A DNA stretch of 64,000 nt from Granulicella sp. S156. Its GTDB lineage: Bacteria; Acidobacteriota; Terriglobia; Terriglobales; Acidobacteriaceae. The notes under the pieces were generated by a model, which was given only the letters and a program-made list of their open reading frames with translations, was not told the DNA's origin and made no database searches. The stretch is from NCBI RefSeq assembly GCF_009766105.1, contig NZ_LMUH01000005.1, positions 124,001 to 188,000 of the forward strand, in the 5' to 3' direction. A program made the position numbers and the translations under genes. Shown in pieces: positions 24,899-35,890 of the stretch. Position 1 is the first letter of the stretch; each line of letters begins with the position of its first letter.

Positions 24899-26335
24899 TT
24901 ACACGTTGATGGCCATGCCTTCGACGCTGGAGTAGCCGTCCAGCAGACTCTCTGCGAGCGTGGGGTGGGCGTGGATGGTAAACATCAGCTCTTCGATGGT
25001 GGCTTCGAGTTCCAGTGCGACGACGCACTCGGCGATCAGCTCGGTGGCGTTGGGGCCGATGATGTGAACGCCCAGCACCTCGCCGTACTTGGCATCGGAG
25101 ACGACCTTGACGAAGCCGTCGTGCGAATCGAGGATGGTGGCCTTGGAGTTGCCGACAAACGGGAACTTGCCGACCTTTACCTGATAGCCCTTCTCCTTCG
25201 CCTGGGCTTCGGTCAGGCCGACGCTGCCGATCTGTGGGTCGCAGTAGGTGCAGCCCGGGATACGGTCTTTGCGCACCGGCCGCGCGTACTTGCCCGCGAG
25301 CTTGCTGGCGACGACGACACCGGCCATCGCGCCGACATGTGCCAGTTGCGGCAGCCCGGCCACGATATCGCCGATGGCGTAGACACCCGGCTCAGCGGTC
25401 TCCATCCACTCGTTGACGGGTACAAACCCGCGGTCAAGCTGGATTTTGGTCTTGTCGAGACCGGCATCGGCCGTACGCGGGCCACGGCCCACGGCGACGA
25501 GGACCTTTTCGGCCTCTTTGACCTGAGGCTTGCCAGCGGCGTCGGTGAAGCTAACCTTGGCTCCGCCTTTGGTTTTCTCGATCTTCTCGACTTTGCAGCC
25601 GACATTCACGTCGATGCCGCGCTTCTTGTAGGCGCGCGTCAGTTCTTTAGAGACCTCTTCGTCTTCGACCGGAACAATGCGCGGTAGGGCTTCGAGGATC
25701 GTGACCTCTGCGCCGAAGCTTTTGAAGACCGAGGCAAACTCAACGCCTACGGCACCGGACCCGATGACAACGAGCGACTTCGGGAATACGGGCAGCGAGA
25801 GGATCTCGATATTGGTGAGGATCGTGTCGTCGGCCTGGTAGCCGGGAAGCATGCGGGCGTCGGAGCCGGTGGCGAGAACGACCTTCTTGGTCAGCACCGG
25901 AGCGACCTTGCCGTCGGCGGCTGTAACGTCGATGGTGAAGACGCCATCCTTAGCTCCGCCGGTGAGACGGCCATATCCGCGCACCACTGTGACCTTGTTC
26001 TTCTTCATCAGGAAGTCGAGACCCTTGGTGTGCTTCACGATGATGTCGTTCTTGCGCTTGAGCACGTTCTGCCAGTTGAGCTTAGGCGCGCTGACGCCCT
26101 CGATGCCGTAGCTTTCGGCGTGCTTCAGGTGGTCCCAGACCTCGGCGGAGAAGAGCATGGCCTTGGTGGGGATGCAGCCTACATGCAGGCAGGTGCCGCC
26201 GAGCTTGTCGGTCTTTTCAATGAGTGCAACCTTCAATCCGAGTTGTCCGGCGCGGATCGCGCAGGTGTAGCCGGCGGGGCCGCCGCCGATCACTGCCAGG
26301 TCGTAAGTGGTGTCTGCCAAGGGAATGCGCTCCAA
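24899..26335 (-). CDS. lpdA: Dihydrolipoyl dehydrogenase (E3)
   Basis: FAD-dependent E3 subunit that reoxidises dihydrolipoyl groups of E2 and reduces NAD. The FAD-binding strand is LAVIGGGPAGYTCAIRAGQL. The redox disulfide is GGTCLHVGCIPTK (Cys49 and Cys54). The NAD site is LVVIGSGAVGVEFASVF, and the active-site His-Glu pair lies near the end in FTIHAHPTLAESLLDGY. Length of 478 is normal. lipB follows downstream on the same strand, then E2, which is the expected substrate partner. Confidence 0.96.
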   Translation of the reverse strand: MERIPLADTTYDLAVIGGGPAGYTCAIRAGQLGLKVALIEKTDKLGGTCLHVGCIPTKAMLFSAEVWDHLKHAESYGIEGVSAPKLNWQNVLKRKNDIIVKHTKGLDFLMKKNKVTVVRGYGRLTGGAKDGVFTIDVTAADGKVAPVLTKKVVLATGSDARMLPGYQADDTILTNIEILSLPVFPKSLVVIGSGAVGVEFASVFKSFGAEVTILEALPRIVPVEDEEVSKELTRAYKKRGIDVNVGCKVEKIEKTKGGAKVSFTDAAGKPQVKEAEKVLVAVGRGPRTADAGLDKTKIQLDRGFVPVNEWMETAEPGVYAIGDIVAGLPQLAHVGAMAGVVVASKLAGKYARPVRKDRIPGCTYCDPQIGSVGLTEAQAKEKGYQVKVGKFPFVGNSKATILDSHDGFVKVVSDAKYGEVLGVHIIGPNATELIAECVVALELEATIEELMFTIHAHPTLAESLLDGYSSVEGMAINV

Positions 26336-26500
26336 TCGTGTTGTGCTGATACTTACTGGGTCCGTACTGAGCTATGGACAGCTTAGTTTACGCCGCCCGT
26401 GTCAGACCACGGTATTCGATGTGCGAGTATCGGATTTGGATGCGAGTGCGCCCTGCTACGAGGTTGACCGAGAGTTAGATGCTTGTCGGATGTGCTGCAC

Positions 26501-27487
26501 CTACAGGACCTTGGCGGCATCCTTCGCAAAGTAAGTCACGATGAAGTCCGCCCCCGCGCGACGGATACTCAACAGGCTCTCGATCATGGTGCGTTCGGGT
26601 TCGAGCCAACCGCGCTGGAAGGCGGCGTGCAGCATGGAGTACTCGCCCGAGACCTGATACGCACCCATCGGCAGATCGAAGCTGTTGCGAGCTTCGCGGA
26701 TCACGTCGAGATACGGCATGGCAGGCTTCATCAGGAGCATGTCCGCGCCCTCGGCGATATCCTGCTCGATCTCACGCATAGCCTCGCGCAGGTTGGCTCC
26801 GTCCATCTGATAGGTGCGGCGGTCTCCAAACTGCGGAGCGCTGTCTGCAGCCTCACGAAACGGCCCATAGAAGGCGGAAGCGAACTTGGACGCATAGCTG
26901 AGGATTGGCGTGTTGTGCTTTCCGGCCTCATCCAGGGCTTCGCGCATGGCGGCGATGCGGCCATCCATCATGTCGCTGGGTGCGACGATATCGGCTCCGG
27001 CTTCGGCCAGCGAGGCCGCGGCTTTGGCCAGCAGCGCGACGCTGGAGTCGTTTTCAATCTCAAAATGATCGCCGTCTCGGGCCACCACCCCACAGTGACC
27101 GTGCGAGGTGTACTCGCACAGGCAGACGTCGGCGATGGTGACGAGCGACTCAGAAGCCTTGGTCGCCTTGATAGCGCGAAGACCGCGCTGCACGATGCCG
27201 TCCGCAGCCCATGCGCCGCTTCCCTGCTCGTCTTTTTCGTTGGGAATGCCGAAGAGCAGCAATCCGCCAACGCCCAGCGCGGCGCATTGCTCGACTTCCT
27301 TCAAAGCCTCGTCGATCGAGAGATTGAACACGCCGGGCATGGAGCTGATCTCGCGGCGAACACCTTCGCCCTCGCACAGAAATAGCGGGTAGATGAAGGC
27401 ACCGGGGTGAAGGTGTGTCTCGCGTACCAGGGAGCGCATGGCGGGAGTGGAGCGTAGACGGCGTAGGCGTGTGGCGGGAAAGTGCAT
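26501..27487 (-). CDS. hemB: Porphobilinogen synthase (delta-aminolevulinate dehydratase)
   Basis: HemB condenses two 5-aminolevulinates to porphobilinogen in heme synthesis. The start [20 protein letters not shown] is typical; the frame is open further upstream but without family sequence. Metal-site cysteines are present in [14 protein letters not shown], indicating a zinc-type enzyme. The two active-site lysines lie in [14 protein letters not shown] and [11 protein letters not shown]. Length of 328 is normal. It is divergent from the STM3941-like gene with only 32 bp between start codons, so promoters must overlap or lie inside the genes. Confidence 0.96.
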   Translation of the reverse strand: MHFPATRLRRLRSTPAMRSLVRETHLHPGAFIYPLFLCEGEGVRREISSMPGVFNLSIDEALKEVEQCAALGVGGLLLFGIPNEKDEQGSGAWAADGIVQRGLRAIKATKASESLVTIADVCLCEYTSHGHCGVVARDGDHFEIENDSSVALLAKAAASLAEAGADIVAPSDMMDGRIAAMREALDEAGKHNTPILSYASKFASAFYGPFREAADSAPQFGDRRTYQMDGANLREAMREIEQDIAEGADMLLMKPAMPYLDVIREARNSFDLPMGAYQVSGEYSMLHAAFQRGWLEPERTMIESLLSIRRAGADFIVTYFAKDAAKVL

Positions 27488-27519
27488 ACATTTATAGTCT
27501 ACGGCGGGGGATAGTCTGG

Positions 27520-28023
27520 ATGCTGGAGTTCGACAAGTTACCCGTACTTCTTCGCGCGAGCCGCAAGAAACATCTGCTGTTTCTCCTTGTCTCCATAGCC
27601 TTTGTCGCAGTTGGCGTGATGATGGTGCGTGACGGTGAGCCGATGGGCTACTTCGGTGGCGGGTTCTTTGCCTTGGGCGCAATTGTGTTTGTCATCAATA
27701 TGCTTCCCAACGCCTCCTACCTGCGGTTGGACGAAACAAGCTTCACTTTCTGCAGCTTGTTTCGAGCACACACCGTGCCTTGGGCGGCTATCCAGGAGTT
27801 CGGTGTATTCACCATCCGATTGAAGCGGATGGTGGCATGGAACTTTGTTCCCGGTTACACAGGCAGCGCGCGCTTGCAAGATTTGAGCCGTGCCATGAGC
27901 GGATTCGACGCTGCCTTGCCGGATACCTATGGGCTCAGTGCAAACGATCTGGTGGAGAAGATGGCCGCTATGCATGACCGTTACACAGCAGCAGCGGTTT
28001 CTGGCAGGAGATCGATCAGTTGA
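27520..28023 (+). CDS. STM3941-family membrane protein
   Basis: 167-residue protein with two N-terminal membrane segments ([19 protein letters not shown] and [19 protein letters not shown]), then a cytoplasmic PH-like domain ([40 protein letters not shown]). The end [19 protein letters not shown] is typical of the STM3941 group. No function is established. ATG 27520 matches the family start; the longer frame overlaps hemB. It is convergent with the zinc-ribbon gene, 16 bp apart. Confidence 0.78.
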   Translation: MLEFDKLPVLLRASRKKHLLFLLVSIAFVAVGVMMVRDGEPMGYFGGGFFALGAIVFVINMLPNASYLRLDETSFTFCSLFRAHTVPWAAIQEFGVFTIRLKRMVAWNFVPGYTGSARLQDLSRAMSGFDAALPDTYGLSANDLVEKMAAMHDRYTAAAVSGRRSIS

Positions 28024-28039
28024 TCTCCTCCAGGTAGCC

Positions 28040-28600
28040 TTACGTCCGCGCCGCCGATTGCGAGAGCGCGGCATACTCCACGCCGCTGGCTGTTGGGGCC
28101 AGTACCCACAGCGTGTAGATGCCGAGAGCGGTGCCCAGGAAAGGGTGAAACAGCGCCAGAATGCCGAAGATGATGCCGAAGACGCGGCCCCAGGACTGGC
28201 GCGTGATCAGGGCATAGCCCGTCAGCACACAAAGGGCAACGGAGACGACAAGCGACGTGAGCGCAATCGGCCAGAGCGCAGCCATCCAGTCGTTGCTGAA
28301 CGGACCGCTGCCAAAGATCCAGTGGTTCGCTTCGTGATGGCCCAAAAAGCCATGCAGAAAGAACAAGCCCGTGAGCTTGATGACGAACCGTACGGCGGCA
28401 TAGATGAGCCAGAGCATGCCGAGCGTCTGGATATGGCTGCTGACACGGTTACGGTTGTAGGAGCCGGTCAGGGGCACTCCATATACAGGGGCTGGCTGGG
28501 CGGGGAAGCCGGACTGCGATTGAAAGCCCATCTGGGCTCCGCAGCGAGGGCAAAAACGCGCATCATGAGCGATAACGTTTCCGCAGGTAGGGCAAAGCAT
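28040..28600 (-). CDS. Zinc-ribbon membrane protein
   Basis: 186 residues. An N-terminal double zinc-knuckle (MLCPTCGNVIAHDARFCPRC) is followed by a Gln/Pro-rich linker and about four membrane helices (IQTLGMLWLIYAAVRFVIKL, ALTSLVVSVALCVLTGYALI, VFGIIFGILALFHPFLG, ALGIYTLWVLAP). Such proteins are common in Acidobacteria and of unknown role. It is divergent from mutS2, with 118 bp between start codons. Confidence 0.75.
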   Translation of the reverse strand: MLCPTCGNVIAHDARFCPRCGAQMGFQSQSGFPAQPAPVYGVPLTGSYNRNRVSSHIQTLGMLWLIYAAVRFVIKLTGLFFLHGFLGHHEANHWIFGSGPFSNDWMAALWPIALTSLVVSVALCVLTGYALITRQSWGRVFGIIFGILALFHPFLGTALGIYTLWVLAPTASGVEYAALSQSAART

Positions 28601-28718
28601 GGATCGAACCTCCGCAAGCCATCACTTGCAGGCTCGCACTGCATGTATCTACGCAATCGGCTCGCGTTAAGTTCCTCGTCAGGCGCGACGTTGGGACTGG
28701 GAGCCGTATCCTAGAGAG

Positions 28719-31208
28719 GTGGAACTCTTGTCTCAAACCCCGGCTCCGTTGTCCGAGATCGGCGCGAAAGCGCTGCAATGGAATGACCTGCAGCAACAGC
28801 TTGCCGAACGCGCGCAGTCGCCGTTAGGGCGTGCGTGTGTGCTGGCACTTCAGCCCTCAGCCGAGTTGGCCTGGATTGAACAACAACAGCAACGCACCGC
28901 AGAGATGCGCCGCCTGATTACAGGCGGAGGCGGGTTTCAGTTTCGTGGCATCTTCGATCCGTCCGACGTGCTGGACAAGGCACGGATCGAAGGCTCGGCG
29001 CTGGAGCCTGCGGAGTTGCTGTCAGCGCTGGCATTGGCGGAGCGCGTCGAGGCTTGGCGGCAGGTGATTCTTGCCCCTCCGGGTGCGGTGCAGGGCAAGT
29101 GGCCCGCTATCGAAGAGCTGTCGGCGCCGTTGTTGATGCACGACCTGGGCGATTTGGTGCGCTTCTTGCGCGGGAAGATCGAGGCTGATGGCAGCTTGAG
29201 CGATGATGCTTCGCCGGAGCTGCGTCGCATCCGCCGGGCCATGGAGCGGCAGCATCGCGCGATCGAAGACAGCCTGCGCCGGGCCCTGGCAAAGCTATCC
29301 GAAGGCGGCAGCACGCAGGATGACCTCATCACAGTGCGCGGCGAGCGCTTCGTCATCCCTGTGAAGGCCGAGTTTAAACGCAAGGTTGGCGGCGTGGTGC
29401 ACGGTTCAAGCTCCAGCGGCCAGACTGTGTTTGTTGAGCCGATGGAGACGATCGAGCAGAACAATGAGCTGGTGCGGCTGCTCGACGAAGAGCAGGCTGA
29501 GGTGCATCGGATTCTAGTGGCGATGACGCGCGCGGTGTCGGCGCAGGCCCAGCCGTTGTTGTTGGGCGCTGCCATACTCGCGGAGGCCGATGCGCACCAG
29601 GCCGTAGCGCGCTTTGCGGAAGAGCTCGCGTGTGTGCGGCCGGTGTTTGTCTCCGCAGATGTTCGAGAGGATGAAGCCGCCGGCAATGAGCTTGAACTAC
29701 TGGCCGCGCGGCATCCCTTGTTGGAGCTGCGGCTACGCGAACAAGAGGCGAGCATTGTGCCCCTGACGATTGCGCTGCCTCTGGGGATGCGGCAGATGAT
29801 CGTGAGCGGGCCGAACACCGGCGGCAAGACCGTTGCGCTCAAGACCGCAGGTCTACTCGCATTGATGGCCCAGGCGGGAATTCCTGTCCCTGCGGAGCGT
29901 GCGCGGCTGCCGCTGTTTACAGCGATCTATGCGGATATCGGCGATGCGCAGTCGATTGAGCAGAACCTGTCCACCTTCTCGGCTCACGTCGTCAATGTCG
30001 ACCGCATTGCGCGCATCGCCGATGACACGTCACTGGTCCTGCTCGATGAGCTGGGCTCCGCGACCGATCCTGAAGAAGGTGCGGCACTGGCCGTCGCCGT
30101 GGCGGAGCACTTTCTCGTCCGCCGCGCGTGGTGCATCATCACGACGCATCTCACCTCGCTGAAGGTTTACGCGACCAAGCACGAGGGCGTGCTGAATGCG
30201 GCGGTCGGCTTCGACGAAGCGCGGCTTGCGCCGACCTACGAGCTGCGGCTTGGTGTGCCCGGAGCTTCAGCGGGATTGAACATCGCCGCGCGGCTGGGCC
30301 TCGATCCCGCGATCGTTGCGAATGCGCGCGCGCAGATGACCACGCAGCAGATCGATATCGGCCGGTTTCTCGATGAGCTCCATGCTCAGCTGGCAGCGGC
30401 GAAGGACGAACGCTCAGGGCTTGCGGAGCTGCAGAAAAAATTGGACGCGGAGCGCACGAAATTGGCGATCGAAGGCCGCGCCGAGCAGCAGGCACGCACG
30501 CGTGAGCTGGAGCGGCAACTCAAGTCGCTGATCGAGGACTTCGAGTCACAGCTTCGTGACACGGTGAAAGCCATCGACGACAAGACTGTCGCGCAGAAGA
30601 TTGCGCGCGATTCTGCGCTGCGCATCGCGCAGTTGCGGCGCGAGTTTTCGGAGCAGTTTCAGTCCACTGTGGTGGCACATGCTGAAAGCGATCAGGGGGG
30701 TAAGAAGAAGGCAGCGGACCGTCAGCGCGAGCCTGCTGTAGGCGATCTCGTGCGGCTGAAGTCGCTGGGGCGCGAAGGCCGCGTGGCGCGGGTGATCGAT
30801 GCGAAGACGCTGGAGGTTGCCGTCGGCGCGATGAAGATGCGCGTGCCGCGCAGCGATATCGCAGAGGTTGTGGCCGTAGCAAAGGAAACCCCAGTGCAAA
30901 GCGCGCGTCGGCGTGGCGGCGTTACGGTTTCAACTTCGAGCGGCTCAGACGATGCAGAGTATATGACCTCCGAGATCAACGTCATCGGCCGCACTGCGGA
31001 CGAGGCTGAGAGCGAGGTCGAACGCTTCGTGGAGCGCGCATTTCTGGCAGGGCTGCCGAGCATCCGCGTAGTGCACGGCGTCGGCATGGGCATACTGCGG
31101 CGGACGCTGCGAGAGTTCCTGCGGAACCATCCGCATGTAGCTTCTGTGACGGAGCCACCATATAACGAGGGCGGCCAGGGCGCGACAATGGTGGAGCTGC
31201 GGCAGTGA
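28719..31208 (+). CDS. mutS2: Endonuclease MutS2
   Basis: MutS2 is a MutS-like ATPase with a nuclease tail, linked to suppression of recombination and, in Bacillus, to rescue of collided ribosomes. It has the clamp/lever region, the ATPase with GPNTGGKT (about residue 364) and Walker B LLDELGSATDPEEG, a coiled-coil segment (about 545-620, many Glu, Lys and Arg), and a C-terminal Smr domain with VVHGVGMGILRRTLREFL. The MutS mismatch-binding domain is absent, as expected for MutS2. Start is GTG 28719. Length of 829 is normal. The left arm of the GIY-YIG repeat element begins directly after the stop. Confidence 0.95.
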   Translation: MELLSQTPAPLSEIGAKALQWNDLQQQLAERAQSPLGRACVLALQPSAELAWIEQQQQRTAEMRRLITGGGGFQFRGIFDPSDVLDKARIEGSALEPAELLSALALAERVEAWRQVILAPPGAVQGKWPAIEELSAPLLMHDLGDLVRFLRGKIEADGSLSDDASPELRRIRRAMERQHRAIEDSLRRALAKLSEGGSTQDDLITVRGERFVIPVKAEFKRKVGGVVHGSSSSGQTVFVEPMETIEQNNELVRLLDEEQAEVHRILVAMTRAVSAQAQPLLLGAAILAEADAHQAVARFAEELACVRPVFVSADVREDEAAGNELELLAARHPLLELRLREQEASIVPLTIALPLGMRQMIVSGPNTGGKTVALKTAGLLALMAQAGIPVPAERARLPLFTAIYADIGDAQSIEQNLSTFSAHVVNVDRIARIADDTSLVLLDELGSATDPEEGAALAVAVAEHFLVRRAWCIITTHLTSLKVYATKHEGVLNAAVGFDEARLAPTYELRLGVPGASAGLNIAARLGLDPAIVANARAQMTTQQIDIGRFLDELHAQLAAAKDERSGLAELQKKLDAERTKLAIEGRAEQQARTRELERQLKSLIEDFESQLRDTVKAIDDKTVAQKIARDSALRIAQLRREFSEQFQSTVVAHAESDQGGKKKAADRQREPAVGDLVRLKSLGREGRVARVIDAKTLEVAVGAMKMRVPRSDIAEVVAVAKETPVQSARRRGGVTVSTSSGSDDAEYMTSEINVIGRTADEAESEVERFVERAFLAGLPSIRVVHGVGMGILRRTLREFLRNHPHVASVTEPPYNEGGQGATMVELRQ

Positions 31209-31230
31209 TGATTCGATCGCCGCTGTTTTT

Positions 31231-31299
31231 GCTGCTGACGTTGCTTTTGTTTTTCTAGTTTGTCATTCCGAGCGCAGCGAGCGAACCTGCTTTCTCCCG
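31231..31299. repeat. Left arm of inverted repeat flanking the GIY-YIG pseudogene
   Basis: Bases 31245-31299 (55 bp) are a perfect inverted copy of 31656-31710, with core TTTGTCATTCCGAGCGCAGC. An outer block 31231-31243 also pairs with 31718-31730 (12 of 13), so each arm is about 70 bp including a short unpaired part. Confidence 0.85.
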
Positions 31300-31330
31300 T
31301 TCTTCGCTCGTGCCAGCACAAAGCCGGCTT

Positions 31331-31624
31331 TCACCACTCCGCCGCAAAATCCTCCCATGTTGGATTGACCTTTTCAATCAGTGTGATCTTCTTGTCGCGA
31401 GTCCAGTCCTTAAGCTCCTTCTCACGCGCAATAGCGTTGCGGACGTATTAAAACCGTTCGAAGTACACCAACCGTTGAATGTTGTATTGAGCCGTATATG
31501 CTCCCGGTTTCATCTCACGATGCTCTGCGATGCGGCGGATCAGGTCGTTCGTCATCCCGATGTAGAGATTTCGTGACCGGCTGCTCAGAATGTAAACGTA
31601 GAACTGGTATTCACGTTTTTGCAT
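31331..31624 (-). pseudogene. GIY-YIG nuclease family gene (UPF0213-like), nonsense-disrupted
   Basis: The minus strand encodes a complete small GIY-YIG nuclease of about 97 codons: start MQKREYQFYVYILSSRSRNL, then YIGMTNDLIRRIAEHREM (GIY-YIG pair as VYI...YIG, catalytic Arg and His), YNIQRLVYFERF, and end WTRDKKITLIEKVNPTWEDF. Codon 59 is TAA (31448-31450) exactly where the family usually continues without a break; a single C-to-T change of CAA would create it. Everything after the stop is intact, so inactivation looks recent. The gene fills the space between 55-bp perfect inverted repeats, with about 30 bp on each side. Such nucleases are often multi-copy in related genomes. Confidence 0.85.
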
Positions 31625-31655
31625 CGCAAGCAGTGTAACTAGTGTTAAGAAAAAG

Positions 31656-31730
31656 CGGGAGAAAGCAGGTTCGCTCGCTGCGCTCGGAATGACAAACTAG
31701 AAAAACAAAAATAAAAACAACGTCAACAGC
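31656..31730. repeat. Right arm of inverted repeat flanking the GIY-YIG pseudogene
   Basis: Perfect 55-bp inverted partner (31656-31710) of the left arm plus the outer partner 31718-31730. Together the arms could form a very stable cruciform or RNA hairpin with the nuclease gene in the loop. Confidence 0.85.
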
Positions 31731-31736
31731 AAGTTT

Positions 31737-32246
31737 CTACCGATGGGCTGTCGCCGTTGCCTTCTGAGCGATACCACGCGTGGCCTCAAAGTAAACCCCG
31801 CAGGCGCTGACAACAATACGTCCCGGCGCAACCAGCAGGATCGAGTCACCGGGCACCTCGGTGGAAGCTCCGGTAATGTCGGCATCCTCGTGCTGCAGAT
31901 CTACCTCCAACACCTTCGGCGAATGAATGCCGAGCTGTTCGAAGTCAGCACCAGCGCTCTCCTTGCGAAACTCCTTGTCCGTCACCTGGCGTGTGTCGAT
32001 GTCTTCAAGCGGCACCGGGCCGCCGCGCCAGCGCATCGTCTTATTGCCATAGGTCAGCGTCGAACCGACCAGCGGCTGCGCCTGCTCGGAACTCCAGCAG
32101 GCAGTATTTTTTGTGGGCAGCACACGCGTAATTCGCCACGTGCCAGCCAGTTGCGAAGGCAGCGGTTCGGCGGAAGTCGTGGCGGCCATCGTCGTTGCCA
32201 TCAGTGCGGCGCACGCAGCTGTTCTGACAGTCGTACCCCAACGCAT
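31737..32246 (-). CDS. Exported hypothetical protein
   Basis: 169-residue protein with a signal peptide (TAACAALMATTMAATTSAEP) and a compact beta-rich body beginning LAGTWRITRVLPTKNTACWS, similar in style to lipocalin-like or META-type small exported proteins. Conserved cysteines (about 50 and 151) could form a disulfide. Family not recognised. Its 3' end abuts the outer right arm of the GIY-YIG repeat element. Confidence 0.6.
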   Translation of the reverse strand: MRWGTTVRTAACAALMATTMAATTSAEPLPSQLAGTWRITRVLPTKNTACWSSEQAQPLVGSTLTYGNKTMRWRGGPVPLEDIDTRQVTDKEFRKESAGADFEQLGIHSPKVLEVDLQHEDADITGASTEVPGDSILLVAPGRIVVSACGVYFEATRGIAQKATATAHR

Positions 32247-32338
32247 GAAAGATGTCTCTCCTGAATCTGCGGCTGTTGCGCAGCAGTATCTATATAGATT
32301 AAGTACTCAGATGCGGGGAGACAAGGAGAGTGTTGGCT

Positions 32339-33376
32339 TCACTTCGCAGGTGAAGCAACAATGTCGTTGGCCCAATAGGATTCGCGGTGGCGTACCGCCG
32401 CCGAAGGGTACTCGGGAATCTTCACGCTGAGCCTGTGCAGGCCAGGCGCAGCGGCATGGCTGCCCAAAGCGTCTGCCGGAAACTTCGGCACAAAGCTTAA
32501 TAAGTAGTAGTTGTGGACGTGGTTGGACAGCGTGCTCAGGCTGCGATCGAAGCCGCGCTGCGTGGTGAAGTTGATGTATTCGCCACCGGAGAGGCCGGCG
32601 AACTCCTTCGGAGCATTCTTGCGCGTGGCCTCGACAGCCATCACCATCAGGGGAATCAAGTTCATGGTAGCTCCCGGTGGTGGGCCATGCTCTACTTCGT
32701 CGACCAATTGCGATTTGACTGGAGAAAATGACACGGTGTCCACCACGGTGTTCGAGCTGCCCAGCTCGCGGATTACGTCGGCGGCTTTCATGTCGCTGCC
32801 ATGGTCGCGTGTCTCGCTGATAAGCAGAATGGCGCGGCGCCCTGGGGTGTGGTGGCTATCGAGCAGCGTGTTCGCGTAGTCGACCGCATCGAAGATCGTG
32901 TCACCGTCGTCGTCCTTGCATGGAGCCAGCTTGTCCAAGGCTCTGTCTCGTGCCGCAGGATCGCGTGTGAAACCGGAGATCAGCTCCTCGCCTGTACCGA
33001 ACTGCACGACCGCAGTGTCGGTTGGGGCTTCCCCGACCAGCGCCGTGATCATAGTCACCAGACCGCGCAACTTCGGGAACTCGCGCTCCGCCGAGCGCGA
33101 ACACTGCACCACAACCACGAGCGAAAGAGGGCGTGCATCGTTTGTCGTATCTTCCAGGCGAGCATCTTGCCGCACGCCGTTATCTTCGGTGATGAACTGG
33201 GAGGCCTTGAGCCCATAGATCACTTCGCCCTTGCCGGTTTCGACGGTCGTGGGCACAAGGACAAGCTGCGACTGCACCTGTAAGGTCGGTGTCGACGGCT
33301 GATTCTGGCCTGCGGTTTGGGCATGCAGCCCCAGCGCTGTACCGAAGAGCAGGAGGCTGGCAAGACGACAGCGCAT
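32339..33376 (-). CDS. Exported VWA-domain protein, acidobacterial type
   Basis: 345 residues with signal peptide (MRCRLASLLLFGTALGLHAQ), then the start seen in acidobacterial VWFA-related proteins (LQVQSQLVLVPTTVETGKGE, LKASQFITEDNGVRQ) and a von Willebrand A fold (PLSLVVVVQCSRSAEREFP, PGRRAILLISETRDHGSDMK). In the MIDAS motif DxSxS the first Asp is replaced (VQCSRS), so normal metal binding is doubtful. The C-terminal YYLLSFVPKFPADALG and HRLSVKI strands match the family. Role unknown; these proteins are numerous in Acidobacteria. Confidence 0.8.
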   Translation of the reverse strand: MRCRLASLLLFGTALGLHAQTAGQNQPSTPTLQVQSQLVLVPTTVETGKGEVIYGLKASQFITEDNGVRQDARLEDTTNDARPLSLVVVVQCSRSAEREFPKLRGLVTMITALVGEAPTDTAVVQFGTGEELISGFTRDPAARDRALDKLAPCKDDDGDTIFDAVDYANTLLDSHHTPGRRAILLISETRDHGSDMKAADVIRELGSSNTVVDTVSFSPVKSQLVDEVEHGPPPGATMNLIPLMVMAVEATRKNAPKEFAGLSGGEYINFTTQRGFDRSLSTLSNHVHNYYLLSFVPKFPADALGSHAAAPGLHRLSVKIPEYPSAAVRHRESYWANDIVASPAK

Positions 33377-33679
33377 GGAACAAGTGTAAGGGGACTGGTT
33401 ACCTGGGGTTGGTATGGGGTCGTTTTTGGGTGTCCGCTGGGGGTAGCTCCATCCCCGTTCGCTGCAAAATATCGCCGTTCGCTGTTTTCTCGGGGACTTC
33501 CTGGGGCTGGGTGACTAGGCTGGACGATGCAGGGGAACCGTGCCTTGGATTCATGGCGAAGCGCAAGAGGCGAACCCCGCAAAGTACTTCTTGGGCTATG
33601 ACTTAGCAGTGTAGGCTTAGATACGACACGGTCGCCGCCAGTAAGGTCAGTGGCGAACCCTTCAGGAGATATTAAAGAT
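33377..33679. other. Intergenic region before the radical SAM gene
   Basis: About 300 bp with no convincing gene on either strand. It must contain the divergent promoters of the VWA gene and the radical SAM gene. GGTCGCCGCCAGTAAGG and neighbouring sequence show no clear operator or terminator. Confidence 0.3.
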
Positions 33680-35812
<2,133 letters not shown>

Positions 35813-35847
35813 GTACTGCGTATGCTGGACGCGCTTCGCGCAATAAG

Positions 35848-35890
35848 CAATGACAAAAAGGCCACCCGCAAGGGTGGCCTTTTGTCATTG
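35848..35890. terminator. Bidirectional terminator after radical SAM gene
   Basis: About 19-bp stem (CAATGACAAAAAGGCCACCC with GGGTGGCCTTTTGTCATTG, one bulged A) and a GCAA loop. It ends immediately before the stop codon of the convergent nucleotidyltransferase gene and carries T runs in both directions. Confidence 0.85.

Noticed and set aside
32113-32430. Plus-strand ORF between the exported hypothetical and VWA genes
   Set aside because: Antisense to the start of the exported protein and the end of the VWA gene; no domain and no ribosome binding site.
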